Shown: positions 23,462-36,673 of the stretch, one piece after another
Layout: each line of letters starts with the position of its first letter
Numbering within the stretch: the first letter of the stretch is position 1
Origin: Membranipora membranacea
Taxonomy: Eukaryota > Bryozoa > Gymnolaemata > Cheilostomatida > Membraniporidae
Assembly (NCBI GenBank): GCA_914767715.1
Contig: OU612070.1
Coordinates: 13,657,501 to 13,721,500 of the forward strand
Direction of reading: 5' to 3'
DNA length: 64,000 bases
Position numbers and translations under genes: made by a program
Notes under the pieces: model-generated
Databases searched by the model: none
The model's input: only the letters and a program-made list of their open reading frames with translations
What the model was told of the DNA's origin: nothing

Positions 23462-26141
23462 ATGCTTTTTTTTCGGCCAGATCAAAAAATAGATTTGCTT
23501 CTAACTAACCTCATAAGGAGGAGCAACTCCTGCTCATCTCGAATCTGCAGACCGTTTGGCTCTGCGGCTTTTCGTTCTCCGTAAGCGTCCGTTTTAATTG
23601 GGGCCACTTTTGCTATAAAAAAACATGCCAAACGGCAGCATCGAAAAATTAAATCACTGTTGGATTCTTATCAAACTCCGACCAGTTCAAGCTCTTATTG
23701 CCCTCATTCAACACGCCGAATATTGGAATCCTCGGATTAACAGGGGGGTCACAACGCTGACTTGAAAATCCAAAAATTATACCAAGGGAGGGTATCATGC
23801 TCTTTTTTCGGCCAGATCAAAAAATAGATTTGCTTCTAACTAACCTCATAAGGAGGAGCAACTCCTGCTCCTCTCGAATCTGCAGACCGTTTGGCTCTGC
23901 GGCTTTTCGTTCTCCGTCAGCGTCCGTTTTAATTAGGGCCACTTTTGCTATAAAAAAACATGCCAAACGGCAGCATCGAAAAATTAAATCTCTGTTGGAT
24001 TCTTATCAAACTCCGACCAGTTCAAGCTCTTATTGCCCTCATTCAACACGCCGAATATTGGAATCCTCGGATTAACAGGGGGGTCACAACGCTGACTTGA
24101 AAATCCAAAAATTATACCAAGGGAGGGTATCATGCTTTTTTTTCGGCCAGATCAAAAATTAGATTTGCTTCTAACTAACCTCATAAGGAGGAGCAACTCC
24201 TGCTCATCCCGAATCTGCAGACCGTTTGGCTCTGCGGCTTTTCGTTCTCCGTCAGCGTCAGTTTTAATTAGGGCCACTTTTGCTATAAAAAAACATGCCA
24301 AACGGCAGCATCGAAAAATTAAATCTCTGTTGGATTCTTATCAAACTCCGACCAGTTCAAGCTCTTATTGCCCTCATTCAACACGCCGAATATTGGAATC
24401 CTCGGATTAACAGGGGGGTCACAACGCTGACTTGAAAATCCAAAAATTATACCAAGGGAGGGTATCATGCTTTTTTTTCGGCCAGATCAAAAAATAGATT
24501 TGCTTCTAACTAACCTCATAAGGAGGAGCAACTCCTGCTCATCCCGAATCTGCAGACCGTTTGGCTCTGCGGCTTTTCGTTCTCCGTCAGCGTCCGTTTT
24601 AATTAGGGCCACTTTTGCTATAAAAAAACATGCCAAACGGCAGCATCGAAAAATTAAATCTCTGTTGGATTCTTATCAAACTCCGACCAGTTCAAGCTCT
24701 TATTGCCCTCATTCAACACGCCGAATATTGGAATCCTCGGATTAACAGGGGGGTCACAACGCTGACTTGAAAATCCAAAAATTATACCAAGGGAGGGTAT
24801 CATGCTTTTTTTTCGGCCAGATCAAAAAATAGATTTGCTTCTAACTAACCTCATAAAGAGGAGCAACTCCTGCTCATCTCGAATCTGCAGACCGTTTGGC
24901 TCTGCGGCTTTTCGTTCTCCGTCAGCGTCCGTTTTAATTAGGGCCACTTTTGCTATAAAAAAACATGCCAAACGGCAGCAACGAAAAATTAAATCTCTGT
25001 TGGATTCTTATCAAACTCCGACCAGTTCAAGCTCTTATTGCCCTCATTCAACACGCCGAATATTGGAATCCTCGGATTAACAGGGGGGTCACAACGCTGA
25101 CTTGAAAATCCAAAAATTATACCAAGGGAGGGTATCATGCTTTTTTTTCGGCCAGATCAAAAAATAGATTTGCTTCTAACTAACCTCATAAGGAGGAGCA
25201 ACTCCTGCTCATCCCGAATCTGCAGACCGTTTGGCTCTGCGGCTTTTCGTTCTCCGTCAGCGTCCGTTTTAATTAGGGCCACTTTTGCTATAAAAAAACA
25301 TGCCAAACGGCAGCATCGAAAAATTAAATCTCTGTTGGATTATTATCAAACTCCGACCAGTTCAAATTCTTATTGCCCTCATACAACACGCCGAATATTG
25401 GAATCCTCGGATTAACAGGGGGGTCACAACGCTGACTTGAAAATCCAAAAATTATACCAAGGGAGGGTATCATGCTTTTTTTTCGGCCAGATCAAAAAAT
25501 AGATTTGCTTCTAACTAACCTCATAAGGAGGAGCAACTCCTGCTCATCCCGAATCTGCAGACCGTTTGGCTCTGCGGCTTTTCGTTCTCCGTCAGCGTCC
25601 GTTTTAATTAGGGCCACTTTTGCTATAAAAAAACATGCCAAACGGCAGCATCGAAAAATTAAATCTCTGTTGGATTCTTATCAAACTCCGACCAGTTCAA
25701 GCTCTTATTGCCCTCATTCAACACGCCGAATATTGGAATCCTCGGATTAACAGGGGGGTCACAACGCTGACTTGAAAATCCAAAAATTATACCAAGGGAG
25801 GGTATCATGCTTTTTTTTCGGCCGGATCAAAAAATAGATTTGCTTCTAACTAACCTCATAAGGAGGAGCAACTCCTGCTCATCCCGAATCTGCAGACCGT
25901 TTGGCTCTGCGGCTTTTCGTTCTCCGTCAGCGTCCGTTTTAATAAGGGCCACTTTTGCTATAAAAAAACATGCCAAACGGCAGCATCGAAAAATTATATC
26001 TCTGTTGGATTCTTATCAAACTCCGACCAGTTCAAGCTCTTATTGCCCTCATTCAACACGCCGAATATTGGAATCCTCGGATTAACAGGGGGGTCACAAC
26101 GCTGACTTGAAAATCCAAAAATTATACCAAGGGAGGGTATC
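23462..26141 (+). repeat. Eight-monomer segment, second copy of 13747–16426
   Basis: Carries the same ordered markers as 13747–16426: GTAAG plus AATTGGGG, CTCCTCTCG, AATTAGAT plus GTCAGTTTT, TTATTATC and CGGCCGG. Private changes include CAACGAAA (24802), CATACAACAC (25137) and AATAAGGG plus ATTATATC (25807). Confidence 0.85.
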
Positions 26142-26476
26142 ATGCTTTTTTTTCGGCCAGATCAAAAAATAGATTTGCTTCTAACTAACCTCATAAGGAG
26201 GAGCAACTCCTGCTCATCCCGAATCTGCAGACCGTTTGGCTCTGCGGCTTTTCGTTCTCCGTCAGCGTCCGTTTTAATTAGGGCCACTTTTGCTATAAAA
26301 AAACATGCCAAACGGCAGCATCGAAAAATTAAATCTCTGTTGGATTCTTATCAAACTCCGACCAGTTCAAGCTCTTATTGCCCTCATTCAACACGCCGAA
26401 TATTGGAATCCTCGGATTAACAGGGGAGTCACAACGCTGACTTGAAAATCCAAAAATTATACCAAGGGAGGGTATA
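26142..26476 (+). repeat. Single A-type monomer between blocks
   Basis: An ordinary A-type monomer apart from GGGGAGTC in place of the G6 run near its end. It lies between the eight-monomer segment and the three-monomer units. Confidence 0.8.
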
Positions 26477-27481
26477 ATGCTTTTTTTTCGGCCAGATCAA
26501 AAAATAGATTTGCTTCTAACTAACCTCATAAGGAGGAGCAACTCCTGCTCATCTCGAATCTGCAGACCGTTTGGCTCTGCGGCTTTTCGTTCTCCGTCAG
26601 CGTCCGTTTTAATTAGGGCCACTTTTGCTATAAAAAAACATGCCAAACGTCAGCATCGAAAAATTAAATCTCTGTTGGATTCTTATCAAACTCCGACCAG
26701 TTCAAGCTCTTATTGCCCTCATTCAACACGCCGAATATTGGAATCCTCGGATTAACAGGGGGGTCACAACGCTGACTTGAAAATCCAAAAATTATACCAA
26801 GGGAGGGTATCATGCTTTTTTTTCGGCCAGATCAAAAAATAGATTTGCTTCTAACTAACCTCATAAGGAGGAGCAACTCCTGCTCATCTCGAATCTGCAG
26901 ACCGTTTGGCTCTGCGGCTTTTCGTTCTCCGTAAGCGTCCGTTTTAATTAGGGCCACTTTTGCTATAAAAAAACATGCCAAACGGCAGCATCGAAAAATT
27001 AAATCACTGTTGGATTCTTATCAAACTCCGACCAGTTCAAGCTCCTATTGCCCTCATTCAACACGCCGAATATTGGAATCCTCGGATTAACAGGGGGGTC
27101 ACAACGCTGACTTGAAAATCCAAAAATTATACCAAGGGAGGGTATAATGCTTTTTTTTCGGCCAGATCAAAAAATAGATTTGCTTCTAACTAACCTCATA
27201 AGGAGGAGCAACTCCTGCTCATCCCGAATCTGCAGACCGTTTGGCTCTGCGGCTTTTCGTTCTCCGTCAGCGTCCGTTTTAATTAGGGCCACTTTTGCTA
27301 TAAAAAAACATGCCAAACGGCAGCATCGAAAAATTAAATCTCTGTTGGATTCTTATCAAACTCCGACCAGTTCAAGCTCTTATTGCCCTCATTCAACACG
27401 CCGAATATTGGAATCCTCGGATTAACAGGGGGGTCACAACGCTGACTTGAAAATCCAAAAATTATACCAAGGGAGGGTATA
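26477..27481 (+). repeat. Three-monomer higher-order unit, copy 1 (1005 bp)
   Basis: Markers in order: GTATAATG plus AACGTCAG in monomer 1, the GTAAG stop plus GCTCCTATT in B-type monomer 2, GTATAATG in A-type monomer 3. The same series follows at once. Confidence 0.9.
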
Positions 27482-28486
27482 ATGCTTTTTTTTCGGCCAG
27501 ATCAAAAAATAGATTTGCTTCTAACTAACCTCATAAGGAGGAGCAACTCCTGCTCATCTCGAATCTGCAGACCGTTTGGCTCTGCGGCTTTTCGTTCTCC
27601 GTCAGCGTCCGTTTTAATTAGGGCCACTTTTGCTATAAAAAAACATGCCAAACGTCAGCATCGAAAAATTAAATCTCTGTTGGATTCTTATCAAACTCCG
27701 ACCAGTTCAAGCTCTTATTGCCCTCATTCAACACGCCGAATATTGGAATCCTCGGATTAACAGGGGGGTCACAACGCTGACTTGAAAATCCAAAAATTAT
27801 ACCAAGGGAGGGTATCATGCTTTTTTTTCGGCCAGATCAAAAAATAGATTTGCTTCTAACTAACCTCATAAGGAGGAGCAACTCCTGCTCATCTCGAATC
27901 TGCAGACCGTTTGGCTCTGCGGCTTTTCGTTCTCCGTAAGCGTCCGTTTTAATTAGGGCCACTTTTGCTATAAAAAAACATGCCAAACGGCAGCATCGAA
28001 AAATTAAATCACTGTTGGATTCTTATCAAACTCCGACCAGTTCAAGCTCCTATTGCCCTCATTCAACATGCCGAATATTGGAATCCTCGGATTAACAGGG
28101 GGGTCACAACGCTGACTTGAAAATCCAAAAATTATACCAAGGGAGGGTATAATGCTTTTTTTTCGGCCAGATCAAAAAATAGATTTGCTTCTAACTAACC
28201 TCATAAGGAGGAGCAACTCCTGCTCATCCCGAATCTGCAGACCGTTTGGCTCTGCGGCTTTTCGTTCTCCGTCAGCGTCCGTTTTAATTAGGGCCACTTT
28301 TGCTATAAAAAAACATGCCAAACGGCAGCATCGAAAAATTAAATCTCTGTTGGATTCTTATCAAACTCCGACCAGTTCAAGCTCTTATTGCCCTCATTCA
28401 ACACGCCGAATATTGGAATCCTCGGATTAACAGGGGGGTCACAACGCTGACTTGAAAATCCAAAAATTATACCAAGGGAGGGTATC
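27482..28486 (+). repeat. Three-monomer higher-order unit, copy 2 (1005 bp)
   Basis: Repeats the markers of 26477–27481 in order. ACATGCC at about 28068 is private. The next monomer (28487) resumes with a monomer-2 type (GTAAG, GCTCCTATT) and skips monomer 1, so the following exchange was out of step by one monomer. Confidence 0.9.
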
Positions 28487-31400
28487 ATGCGTTTTTTTCG
28501 GCCAGATCAAAAAATAGATTTGCTTCTAACTAACCTCATAAGGAGGAGCAACTCCTGCTCATCTCGAATCTGCAGACCGTTTGGCTCTGCGGCTTTTCGT
28601 TCTCCGTAAGCGTCCGTTTTAATTAGGGCCACTTTTGCTATAAAAAAACATGCCAAACGGCAGCATCGAAAAATTAAATCACTGTTGGATTCTTATCAAA
28701 CTCCGACCAGTTCAAGCTCCTATTGCCCTCATTCAACACGCCGAATATTGGAATCCTCGGATTAACAGGGGGGTCACAACGCTGACTTGAAAATCCAAAA
28801 ATTATACCAAGGGAGGGTATCATCCTCTTTTTTCGGCCAGATCAAAAAATAGATTTGCTTCTAACTAACCTCATAAGGAGGAGCAACTCCTGCTCATCCC
28901 GAATCTGCAGACCGTTTGGCTCTGCGGCTTTTCGTTCTCCGTCAGCGTCCGTTTTAATTAGGGCCACTTTTGCTATAAAAAAACATGCCAAACGGCAGCA
29001 TCGAAAAATTAAATCTCTGTTGGATTCTTATCAAACTCCGACCAGTTCAAGCTCTTATTGCCCTCATTCAACACGCCGAATATTGGAATCCTCGGATTAA
29101 CAGGGGGGTCACAACGCTGACTTGAAAATCCAAAAATTATACCAAGGGAGGGTATCATGCTTTTTTTTCGGCCAGATCAAAAAATAGATTTGCTTCTAAC
29201 TAACCTCATAAGGAGGAGCAACTCCTGCTCATCTCGAATCTGCAGACCGTTTGGCTCTGCGGCTTTTCGTTCTCCGTCAGCGTCCGTTTTAATTAGGGCC
29301 ACTTTTGCTATAAAAAAACATGCCAAACGGCAGCATCGAAAAATTAAATCACTGTTGGATTCTTATCAAACTCCGACCAGTTCAAGCTCTTATTGCCCTC
29401 ATTCAACACGCCGAATATTGGAATCCTCGGATTAACAGGGGGTCACAACGCTGACTTGAAAATCCAAAAATTATACCAAGGGAGGGTATCATCCTTTTTT
29501 TTGGCCAGATCAAAAAATAGATTTGCTTCTAACTAACCTCATAAGGAGGAGCAACTCCTGCTCATCTCGAATCTGCAGACCGTTTGGCTCTGCGGCTTTT
29601 CGTTCTCCGTCAGCGTCCGTTTTAATTAGGGCCACTTTTGCTATAAAAAAACATGCCAAACGGCAGCATCGAAAAATTAAATCACTGTTGGATTCTTATC
29701 AAACTCCGACCAGTTCAAGCTCTTATTGCCCTCATTCAACACGCCAAATATTGGAATCCTCGGATTAACAGGGGGGTCACAACGCTGACTTGAAAATCCA
29801 AAAATTATACCAAGGGAGGGTATCATGCTTTTTTTTCGGCCAGATCAAAAAATAGATTTGCTTCTAACTAACCTCATAAGGAGGAGCAACTCCTGCTCAT
29901 CCCGAATCTGCAGACCGTTTGGCTCTGCGGCTTTTCGTTCTCCGTCAGCGTCCGTTTTAATTAGGGCCACTTTTGCTATAAAAAAACATGCCAAACGGCA
30001 GCATCGAAAAATTAAATCTCTGTTGGATTCTTATCAAACTCCGACCAGTTCAAGCTCTTATTGCCCTCATTCAACACCCCGAATATTGGAATCCTCGGAT
30101 TAACAGGGGGGTCACAACGCTGACTTGAAAATCCAAAAATTATACCAAGGGAGGGTATCATGCTTTTTTTTCGGCCAGATCAAAAAATAGATTTGCTTCT
30201 AACTAACCTCATAAGGAGGAGCAACTCCTGCTCATCTCGAATCTGCAGACCGTTTGGCTCTGCGGCTTTTCGTTCTCCGTCAGCGTCCGTTTTAATTAGG
30301 GCCACTTTTGCTATAAAAAAACATGCCAAACGGCAGCATCGAAAAATTAAATCACTGTTGGATTCTTATCAAACTCCGACCAGTTCAAGCTCTTACTGCC
30401 CTCATTCAACACGCCGAATATTGGAATCCTCGGATTAACAGGGGGGTCACAACGCTGACTTGAAAATCCAAAAATTATACCAAGGGAGGGTATCATGCTT
30501 TTTTTTCGGCCAGATCAAAAAATAGATTTGCTTCTAACTAACCTCATAAGGAGGAGCAACTCCTGCTCATCCCGAATCTGCAGACCGTTTGGCTCTGCGG
30601 CTTTTCGTTCTCCGTCAGCGTCCGTTTTAATTAGGGCCACTTTTGCTATAAAAAAACATGCCAAACGGCAGCATCGAAAAATTAAATCTCTGTTGGATTC
30701 TTATCAAACTCCGACCAGTTCAAGCTCTTATTGCCCTCATTCAACACGCCGAATATTGGAATCCTCGGATTAACAGGGGGGTCACAACGCTGACTTGAAA
30801 ATCCAAAAATTATACCAAGGGAGGGTATCATGCTTTTTTTTCGGCCAGATCAAAAAATAGATTTGCTTCTAACCAACCTCATAAGGAGGAGCAACTCCTG
30901 CTCATCTCGAATCTGCAGACCGTTTGGCTCTGCGGCTTTTCGTTCTCCGTCAGCGTCCGTTTTAATTAGGGCCACTTTTGCTATAAAAAAACATGCCAAA
31001 CGGCAGCATCGAAAAATTAAATCACTGTTGGATTCTTATCAAACTCCGACCAGTTCAAGCTCTTATTGCCCTCATTCAACACGCCGAATATTGGAATCCT
31101 CGGATTAACAGGGGGGTCACAACGCTGACTTGAAAATCCAAAAATTATACCAAGGGAGGGTATCATGCCTTTTTTTTCGGCCAGATCAAAAAATAGATTT
31201 GCTTCTAACTAACCTCATAAGGAGGAGCAACTCCTGCTCATCTCGAATCTGCAGACCGTTTGGCTCTGCGGCTTTTCGTTCTCCGTCAGCGTCCGTTTTA
31301 ATTAGGGCCACTTTTGCTATAAAAACACATGCCAAACGGCAGCATCGAAAAATTAAATCACTGTTGGATTCTTATCAAACTCCGACCATTTCAAGCTCTT

Positions 31401-34400
31401 ATTGCCCTCATTCAACACGCCGAATATTGGAATCCTCGGATTAACAGGGGGGTCACAACGCTGACTTGAAAATCCAAAAATTATACCAAGGGAGGGTATC
31501 ATCCTTTTTTTTGGCCAGATCAAAAAATAGATTTGCTTCTAACTAACCTCATAAGGAGGAGCAACTCCTGCTCATCCCGAATCTGCAGACCGTTTGGCTC
31601 TGCGGCTTTTCGTTCTCCGTCAGCGTCCGATTTAATTAGGGCCACTTTTGCTATAAAAAAACATGCCAAACGGCAGCATCGAAAAGTTAAATCTCTGTTG
31701 GATTCTTATCAAACTCCGACCAGTTCAAGCTCTTATTGCCCTCATTCAACACGCCGAATATTGGAATCCTCGGATTAACAGGGGGTCACAACGCTGACTT
31801 GAAAATCCAAAAATTATACCAAGGGAGGGTATCATGCTTTTTTTTCGTCCAGATCAAAAAATAGATTTGCTTCTAACTAACCTCATAAGGAGGAGCAACT
31901 CCTGCTCATCTCGAATCTGCAGACCGTTTGGCTCTGCGGCTTTTCGTTCTCCGTCAGCGTCCGTTTTAATTAGGGCCACTTTTGCTATAAAAAAACATGC
32001 CAAACGGCAGCATCGAAAAATTAAATCACTGTTGGATTCTTATCAAACTCCGACCAGTTCAAGCTCTTATTGCCCTCATTCAACACGCCGAATATTGGAA
32101 TCCTCGGATTAACAGGGGGGTCACAACGCTGACTTGAAAATCCAAAAATTATACCAAGGGAGGGTATCATGCTTTTTTTTCGGCCAGATCAAAAAATAGA
32201 TTTGCTTCTAACTAACCTCATAAGGAGGAGCAACTCCTGCTCATCCCGAATCTGCAGACCGTTTGGCTCTGCGGCTTTTCGTTCTCCGTCAGCGTCCGTT
32301 TTAATTAAGGCCACTTTTGCTATAAAAAAACATGCCAAACGGCAGCATCGAAAAATTAAATCTCTGTTGGATTCTTATCAAACTCCGACCAGTTCAAGCT
32401 CTTATTGCCCTCATTCAACACGCCGGATATTGGAATCCTCGGATTAACAGGGGGGTCACAACGCTGACTTGAAAATCCAAAAATTATACCAAGGGAGGGT
32501 ATCATGCTTTTTTTTCGGCCAGATCAAAAAATAGATTTGCTTCTAACTAACCTCATAAGGAGGAGCAACTCCTGCTCATCTCGAATCTGCAGACCGTTTG
32601 GCTCTGCAGCTTTTCGTTCTCCGTCAGCGTCCGTTTTAATTAGGGCCACTTTTGCTATAAAAAAACATGCCAAACGGCAGCATCGAAAAATTAAATCACT
32701 GTTGGATTCTTATCAAACTCCGACCAGTTCAAGCTCTTATTGCCCTCATTCAACACGCCGAATATTGGAATCCTCGGATTAACAGGGGGGTCACAACGCT
32801 GACTTGAAAATCCAAAAATTATACCAAGGGAGGGTATCATGCTTTTTTTCGGCCAGATCAAAAAATAGATTTGCTTCTAACTAACCTCATAAGGAGGAGC
32901 AACTCCTGCTCATCTCGAATCTGCAGACCGTTTGGCTCTGCGGCTTTTCGTTCTCCGTCAGCGTCCGTTTTAATTAGGGCCACTTTTGCTATCAAAAAAC
33001 ATGCCAAACGGCAGCATCGAAAAATTAAATCACTGTTGGATTCTTATCAAACTCCGACCAGTTCAAGCTCCTATTGCCCTCATTCAACACGCCGAATATT
33101 GGAATCCTCGGATTAACAGGGGGGTCACAACGCTGACTTGAAAATCCAAAAATTATACCAAGGGAGGGTATCATCCTTTTTTTTGGCCAGATCAAAAAAT
33201 AGATTTGCTTCTAACTAACCTCATAAGGAGGAGCAACTCCTGCTCATCCCGAATCTGCAGACCGTTTGGCTCTGCGGCTTTTCGTTCTCCGTCAGCGTCC
33301 GTTTTAATTAGGGCCACTTTTGCTATAAAAAAACATGCCAAACGGCAGCATCGAAAAATTAACTCTCTGTTGGATTCTTATCAAACTCCGACCAGTTCAA
33401 GCTCTTATTGCCCTCATTCAACACGCCGAATATTGGAATCCTCGGATTAACAGGGGGGTCACAACGCTGACTTGAAAATCCAAAAATTATACCAAGGGAG
33501 GGTATCATGCTTTTTTTTCGGCCAGATCAAAAAATAAATTTGCTTCTAACTAACCTCATAAGGAGGAGCAACTCCTGCTCATCCCGAATCTGCAGACCGT
33601 TTGGCTCTACGGCTTTTCGTTCTCCGTCAGCGTCCGTTTTAATTAGGGCCACTTTTGCTATAAAAAAACATGCCAAACGGCAGCATCGAAAAATTAAATC
33701 TCTGTTGGATTCTTATCAAACTCCGACCAGTTCAAGCTCTTATTGCCCTCATTCAACACGCCGAATATTGGAATCCTCGGATTAACAGGGGGATCACAAC
33801 GCTGACTTGAAAATCCAAAAATTATACCAAGGGAGGGTATCATGCTTTTTTTTCGGCCAGATCAAAAAATAGATTTGCTTCTAACTAACCTCATAAGGAG
33901 GAGCAACTCCTGCTCATCTCGAATCTGCAGACCGTTTGGCTCTGCGGCTTTTCGTTCTCCGTCAGCGTCCGTTTTAATTAGGGCCACTTTTGCTATAAAC
34001 AAACATGCCAAACGGCAGCATCGAAAAATTAACTCACTGTTGGATTCTTATCAAACTCCGACCAGTTCAAGCTCTTATTGCCCTCATTCAACACGCCGAA
34101 TATTGGAATCCTCGGATTAACAGGGGGGTCACAACGCTGACTTGAAAATCCAAAAATTATACCAAGGGAGGGTATCATCCTTTTTTTTGGCCAGATCAAA
34201 AAATAGATTTGCTTCTAACTAACCTCATAAGGAGGAGCAACTCCTGCTCATCCCGAATCTGCAGACCGTTTGGCTCTGCGGCTTTTCGTTCTCCGTCAGC
34301 GTCCGTTTTAATTAGGGCCACTTTTGCTTTAAAAAAACATGCCAAACGGCAGCATCGAAAAATTAAATCTCTGTTGGATTCTTATCAAACTCCGACCAGT

Positions 34401-35000
34401 TCAAGCTCTTATTGCCCTCATTCAACACGCCGAATATTGGAATCCTCGGATTAACAGGGGGTCACAACGCTGACTTGAAAATCCAAAAATTATACCAAGG
34501 GAGGGTATCATGCTTTTTTTTCGGCCAGATCAAAAAATAGATTTGCTTCTAACTAACCTCATAAGGAGGAGCAACTCCTGCTCCTCTCGAATCTGCAGAC
34601 CGTTTGGCTCTGCGGCTTTTCGTTCTCTGTCAGCGTCCGTTTTAATTAGGGCCACTTTTGCTATAAAAAAACATGCCAAACGGCAGCATCGAAAAATTAA
34701 ATCACTGTTGGATTCTTATCAAACTCCGACCAGTTCAAGCTCTTATTGCCCTCATTCAACACGCCGAATATTGGAATCCTCGGATTAACAGGGGGGTCAC
34801 AACGCTGACTTGAAAACCCAAAAATTATACCAAGGGAGGGTATCATGCTTTTTTTTCGGCCAGATCAAAAAATAGATTTGCTTCTAACTAACCTCATAAG
34901 GAGGAGCAACTCCTGCTCATCCCGAATCTGCAGACCGTTTGGCTCTGCGGCTTTTCGTTCTCCGTCAGCGTCCGTTTTAATTAGGGCCACTTTTGCTATA
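28487..35000 (+). repeat. Zone with recurring start-loss monomer subtype
   Basis: About nineteen monomers. The subtype ATCATCC with T8 then TGGCC (ATG lost, one C deleted, 334 bp) appears at about 29491, 31501, 33173 and 34177; 28822 lost its ATG separately with no deletion. Other length changes: loss of a G from the G6 run (29157, 31501, 34177), an extra base in the T tract region (31165, 336 bp) and a missing T (32839). The monomers at 34177 and 34510 (GCTTTAAA; GTTCTCTGTC) resemble those at 38525 and 38859. Confidence 0.85.
29491..29824 (+). repeat. Type example of start-loss, one-base-deletion monomer
   Basis: ATCATCC replaces ATCATGC and one C is missing after the T8 tract (TTGGCC for TTCGGCC), giving 334 bp. 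The ATG is lost, and only an internal TTG-initiated 81-codon frame remains. Fourteen monomers share both changes: 29491, 31501, 33173, 34177, 35179, 36183, 36852, 37856, 54605, 58288, 59626, 61300, 62304 and 63642. Linked changes in two separate zones imply common descent and spread by exchange. Confidence 0.9.
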
Positions 35001-36673
35001 AAAAACATGCCAAACGGCAGCATCGAAAAATTAAATCTCTGTTGGATTCTTATCAAACTCCGACCAGTTCAAGCTCTTATTGCCCTCATTCAACACGCCG
35101 AATATTGGAATCCTCGAATTAACAGGGGGGTCACAACGCTGACTTGAAAATCCAAAAATTATACCAAGGGAGGGTATCATCCTTTTTTTTGGCCAGATCA
35201 AAAAATAGATTTGCTTCTAACTAACCTCATAAGGAGGAGCAACTCCTGCTCATCCCGAATCTGCAGACCGTTTGGCTCTGCGGCTTTTCGTTCTCCGTCA
35301 GCGTCCGTTTTAATTAGGGCCACTTTTGCTATAAAAAAACATGCCAATCGGCAGCATCGAAAAATTAAATCTCTGTTGGATTCTTATCAAACTCCGACCA
35401 GTTCAAGCTCTTATTGCCCTCATTCAACACGCCGAATATTGGAATCCTCGGATTAACAGGGGGGTCACAACGCTGACTTGAAAATCCAAAAATTATACCC
35501 AGGGAGGGTATCATGCTTTTTTTTCGGCCAGATCAAAAAATAGATTTGCTTCTAACTAACCTCATAAGGAGGAGCAACTTCTGCTCATCCCGAATCTGCA
35601 GACCGTTTGGCTCTGCGGCTTTTCGTTCTCCGTCAGCGTCCGTTTTAATTAGGGCCACTTTTGCTATAAAAAAACATGCCAAACGGCAGCATCGAAAAAT
35701 TAAATCTCTGTTGGATTCTTATCAAACTCCGACCAGTTCAAGCTCTTATTGCCCTCATTCAACACGCCGAATATTGGAATCCTCGGATTAACAGGGGGGT
35801 CACAACGCTGACTTGAAAATCCAAAAATTATACCAAGGGAGGGTATCATGCTTTTTTTTCGGCCAGATCAAAAAATAGATTTGCTTCTAACTAACCTCAT
35901 AAGGAGGAGCAACTCCTGCTCATCCCGAATCTGCAGACCGTTTGGCTCTGCGGCTTTTCGTTCTCCGTCAGCGTCCGTTTTAATTAGGGCCACTTTTGCT
36001 ATAAAAAAACATGCCAAACGGCAGCATCGAAAAATTAAATCTCTGTTGGATTCTTATCAAACTCCGACCAGTTCAAGCTCTTATTGCCCTCATTCAACAC
36101 GCCGAATATTGGAATCCTCGGATTAACAGGGGGGTCACAACGCTGACTTGAAAATCCAAAAATTATACCAAGGGAGGGTATCATCCTTTTTTTTGGCCAG
36201 ATCAAAAAATAGATTTGCTTCTAACTAACCTCATAAGGAGGAGCAACTCCTGCTCATCCCGAATCTGCAGACCGTTTGGCTCTGCGGCTTTTCGTTCTCC
36301 GTCAGCGTCCGTTTTAATTAGGGCCACTTTTGCTATAAAAAAACATGCCAATCGGCAGCATCGAAAAATTAAATCTCTGTTGGATTCTTATCAAACTCCG
36401 ACCAGTTCAAGCTCTTATTGCCCTAATTCAACACGCCGAATATTGGAATCCTCGGATTAACAGGGGGGTCACAACGCTGACTTGAAAATCCAAAAATTAT
36501 ACCAAGGGAGGGTATCATGCTTTTTTTTCGGCCAGATCAAAAAATAGATTTGCTTCTAACTAACCTCATAAGGAGGAGCAACTCCTGCTCATCCCGAATC
36601 TGCAGACCGTTTGGCTCTGCGGCTTTTCGTTCTCCGTCAGCGTCCGTTTTAATTAGGGCCACTTTTGCTATAA
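35001..36673 (+). repeat. Five-monomer higher-order unit, copy 1 (1673 bp)
   Basis: Ordered markers: CTCGAATT (about 35116), a start-loss monomer with CCAATCGG and tail TACCCAGG, a normal monomer (private ACTTCTGC at about 35579), another normal monomer, and a second start-loss monomer with CCAATCGG and CCCTAATTC. All monomers in this zone are A-type. Confidence 0.9.
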
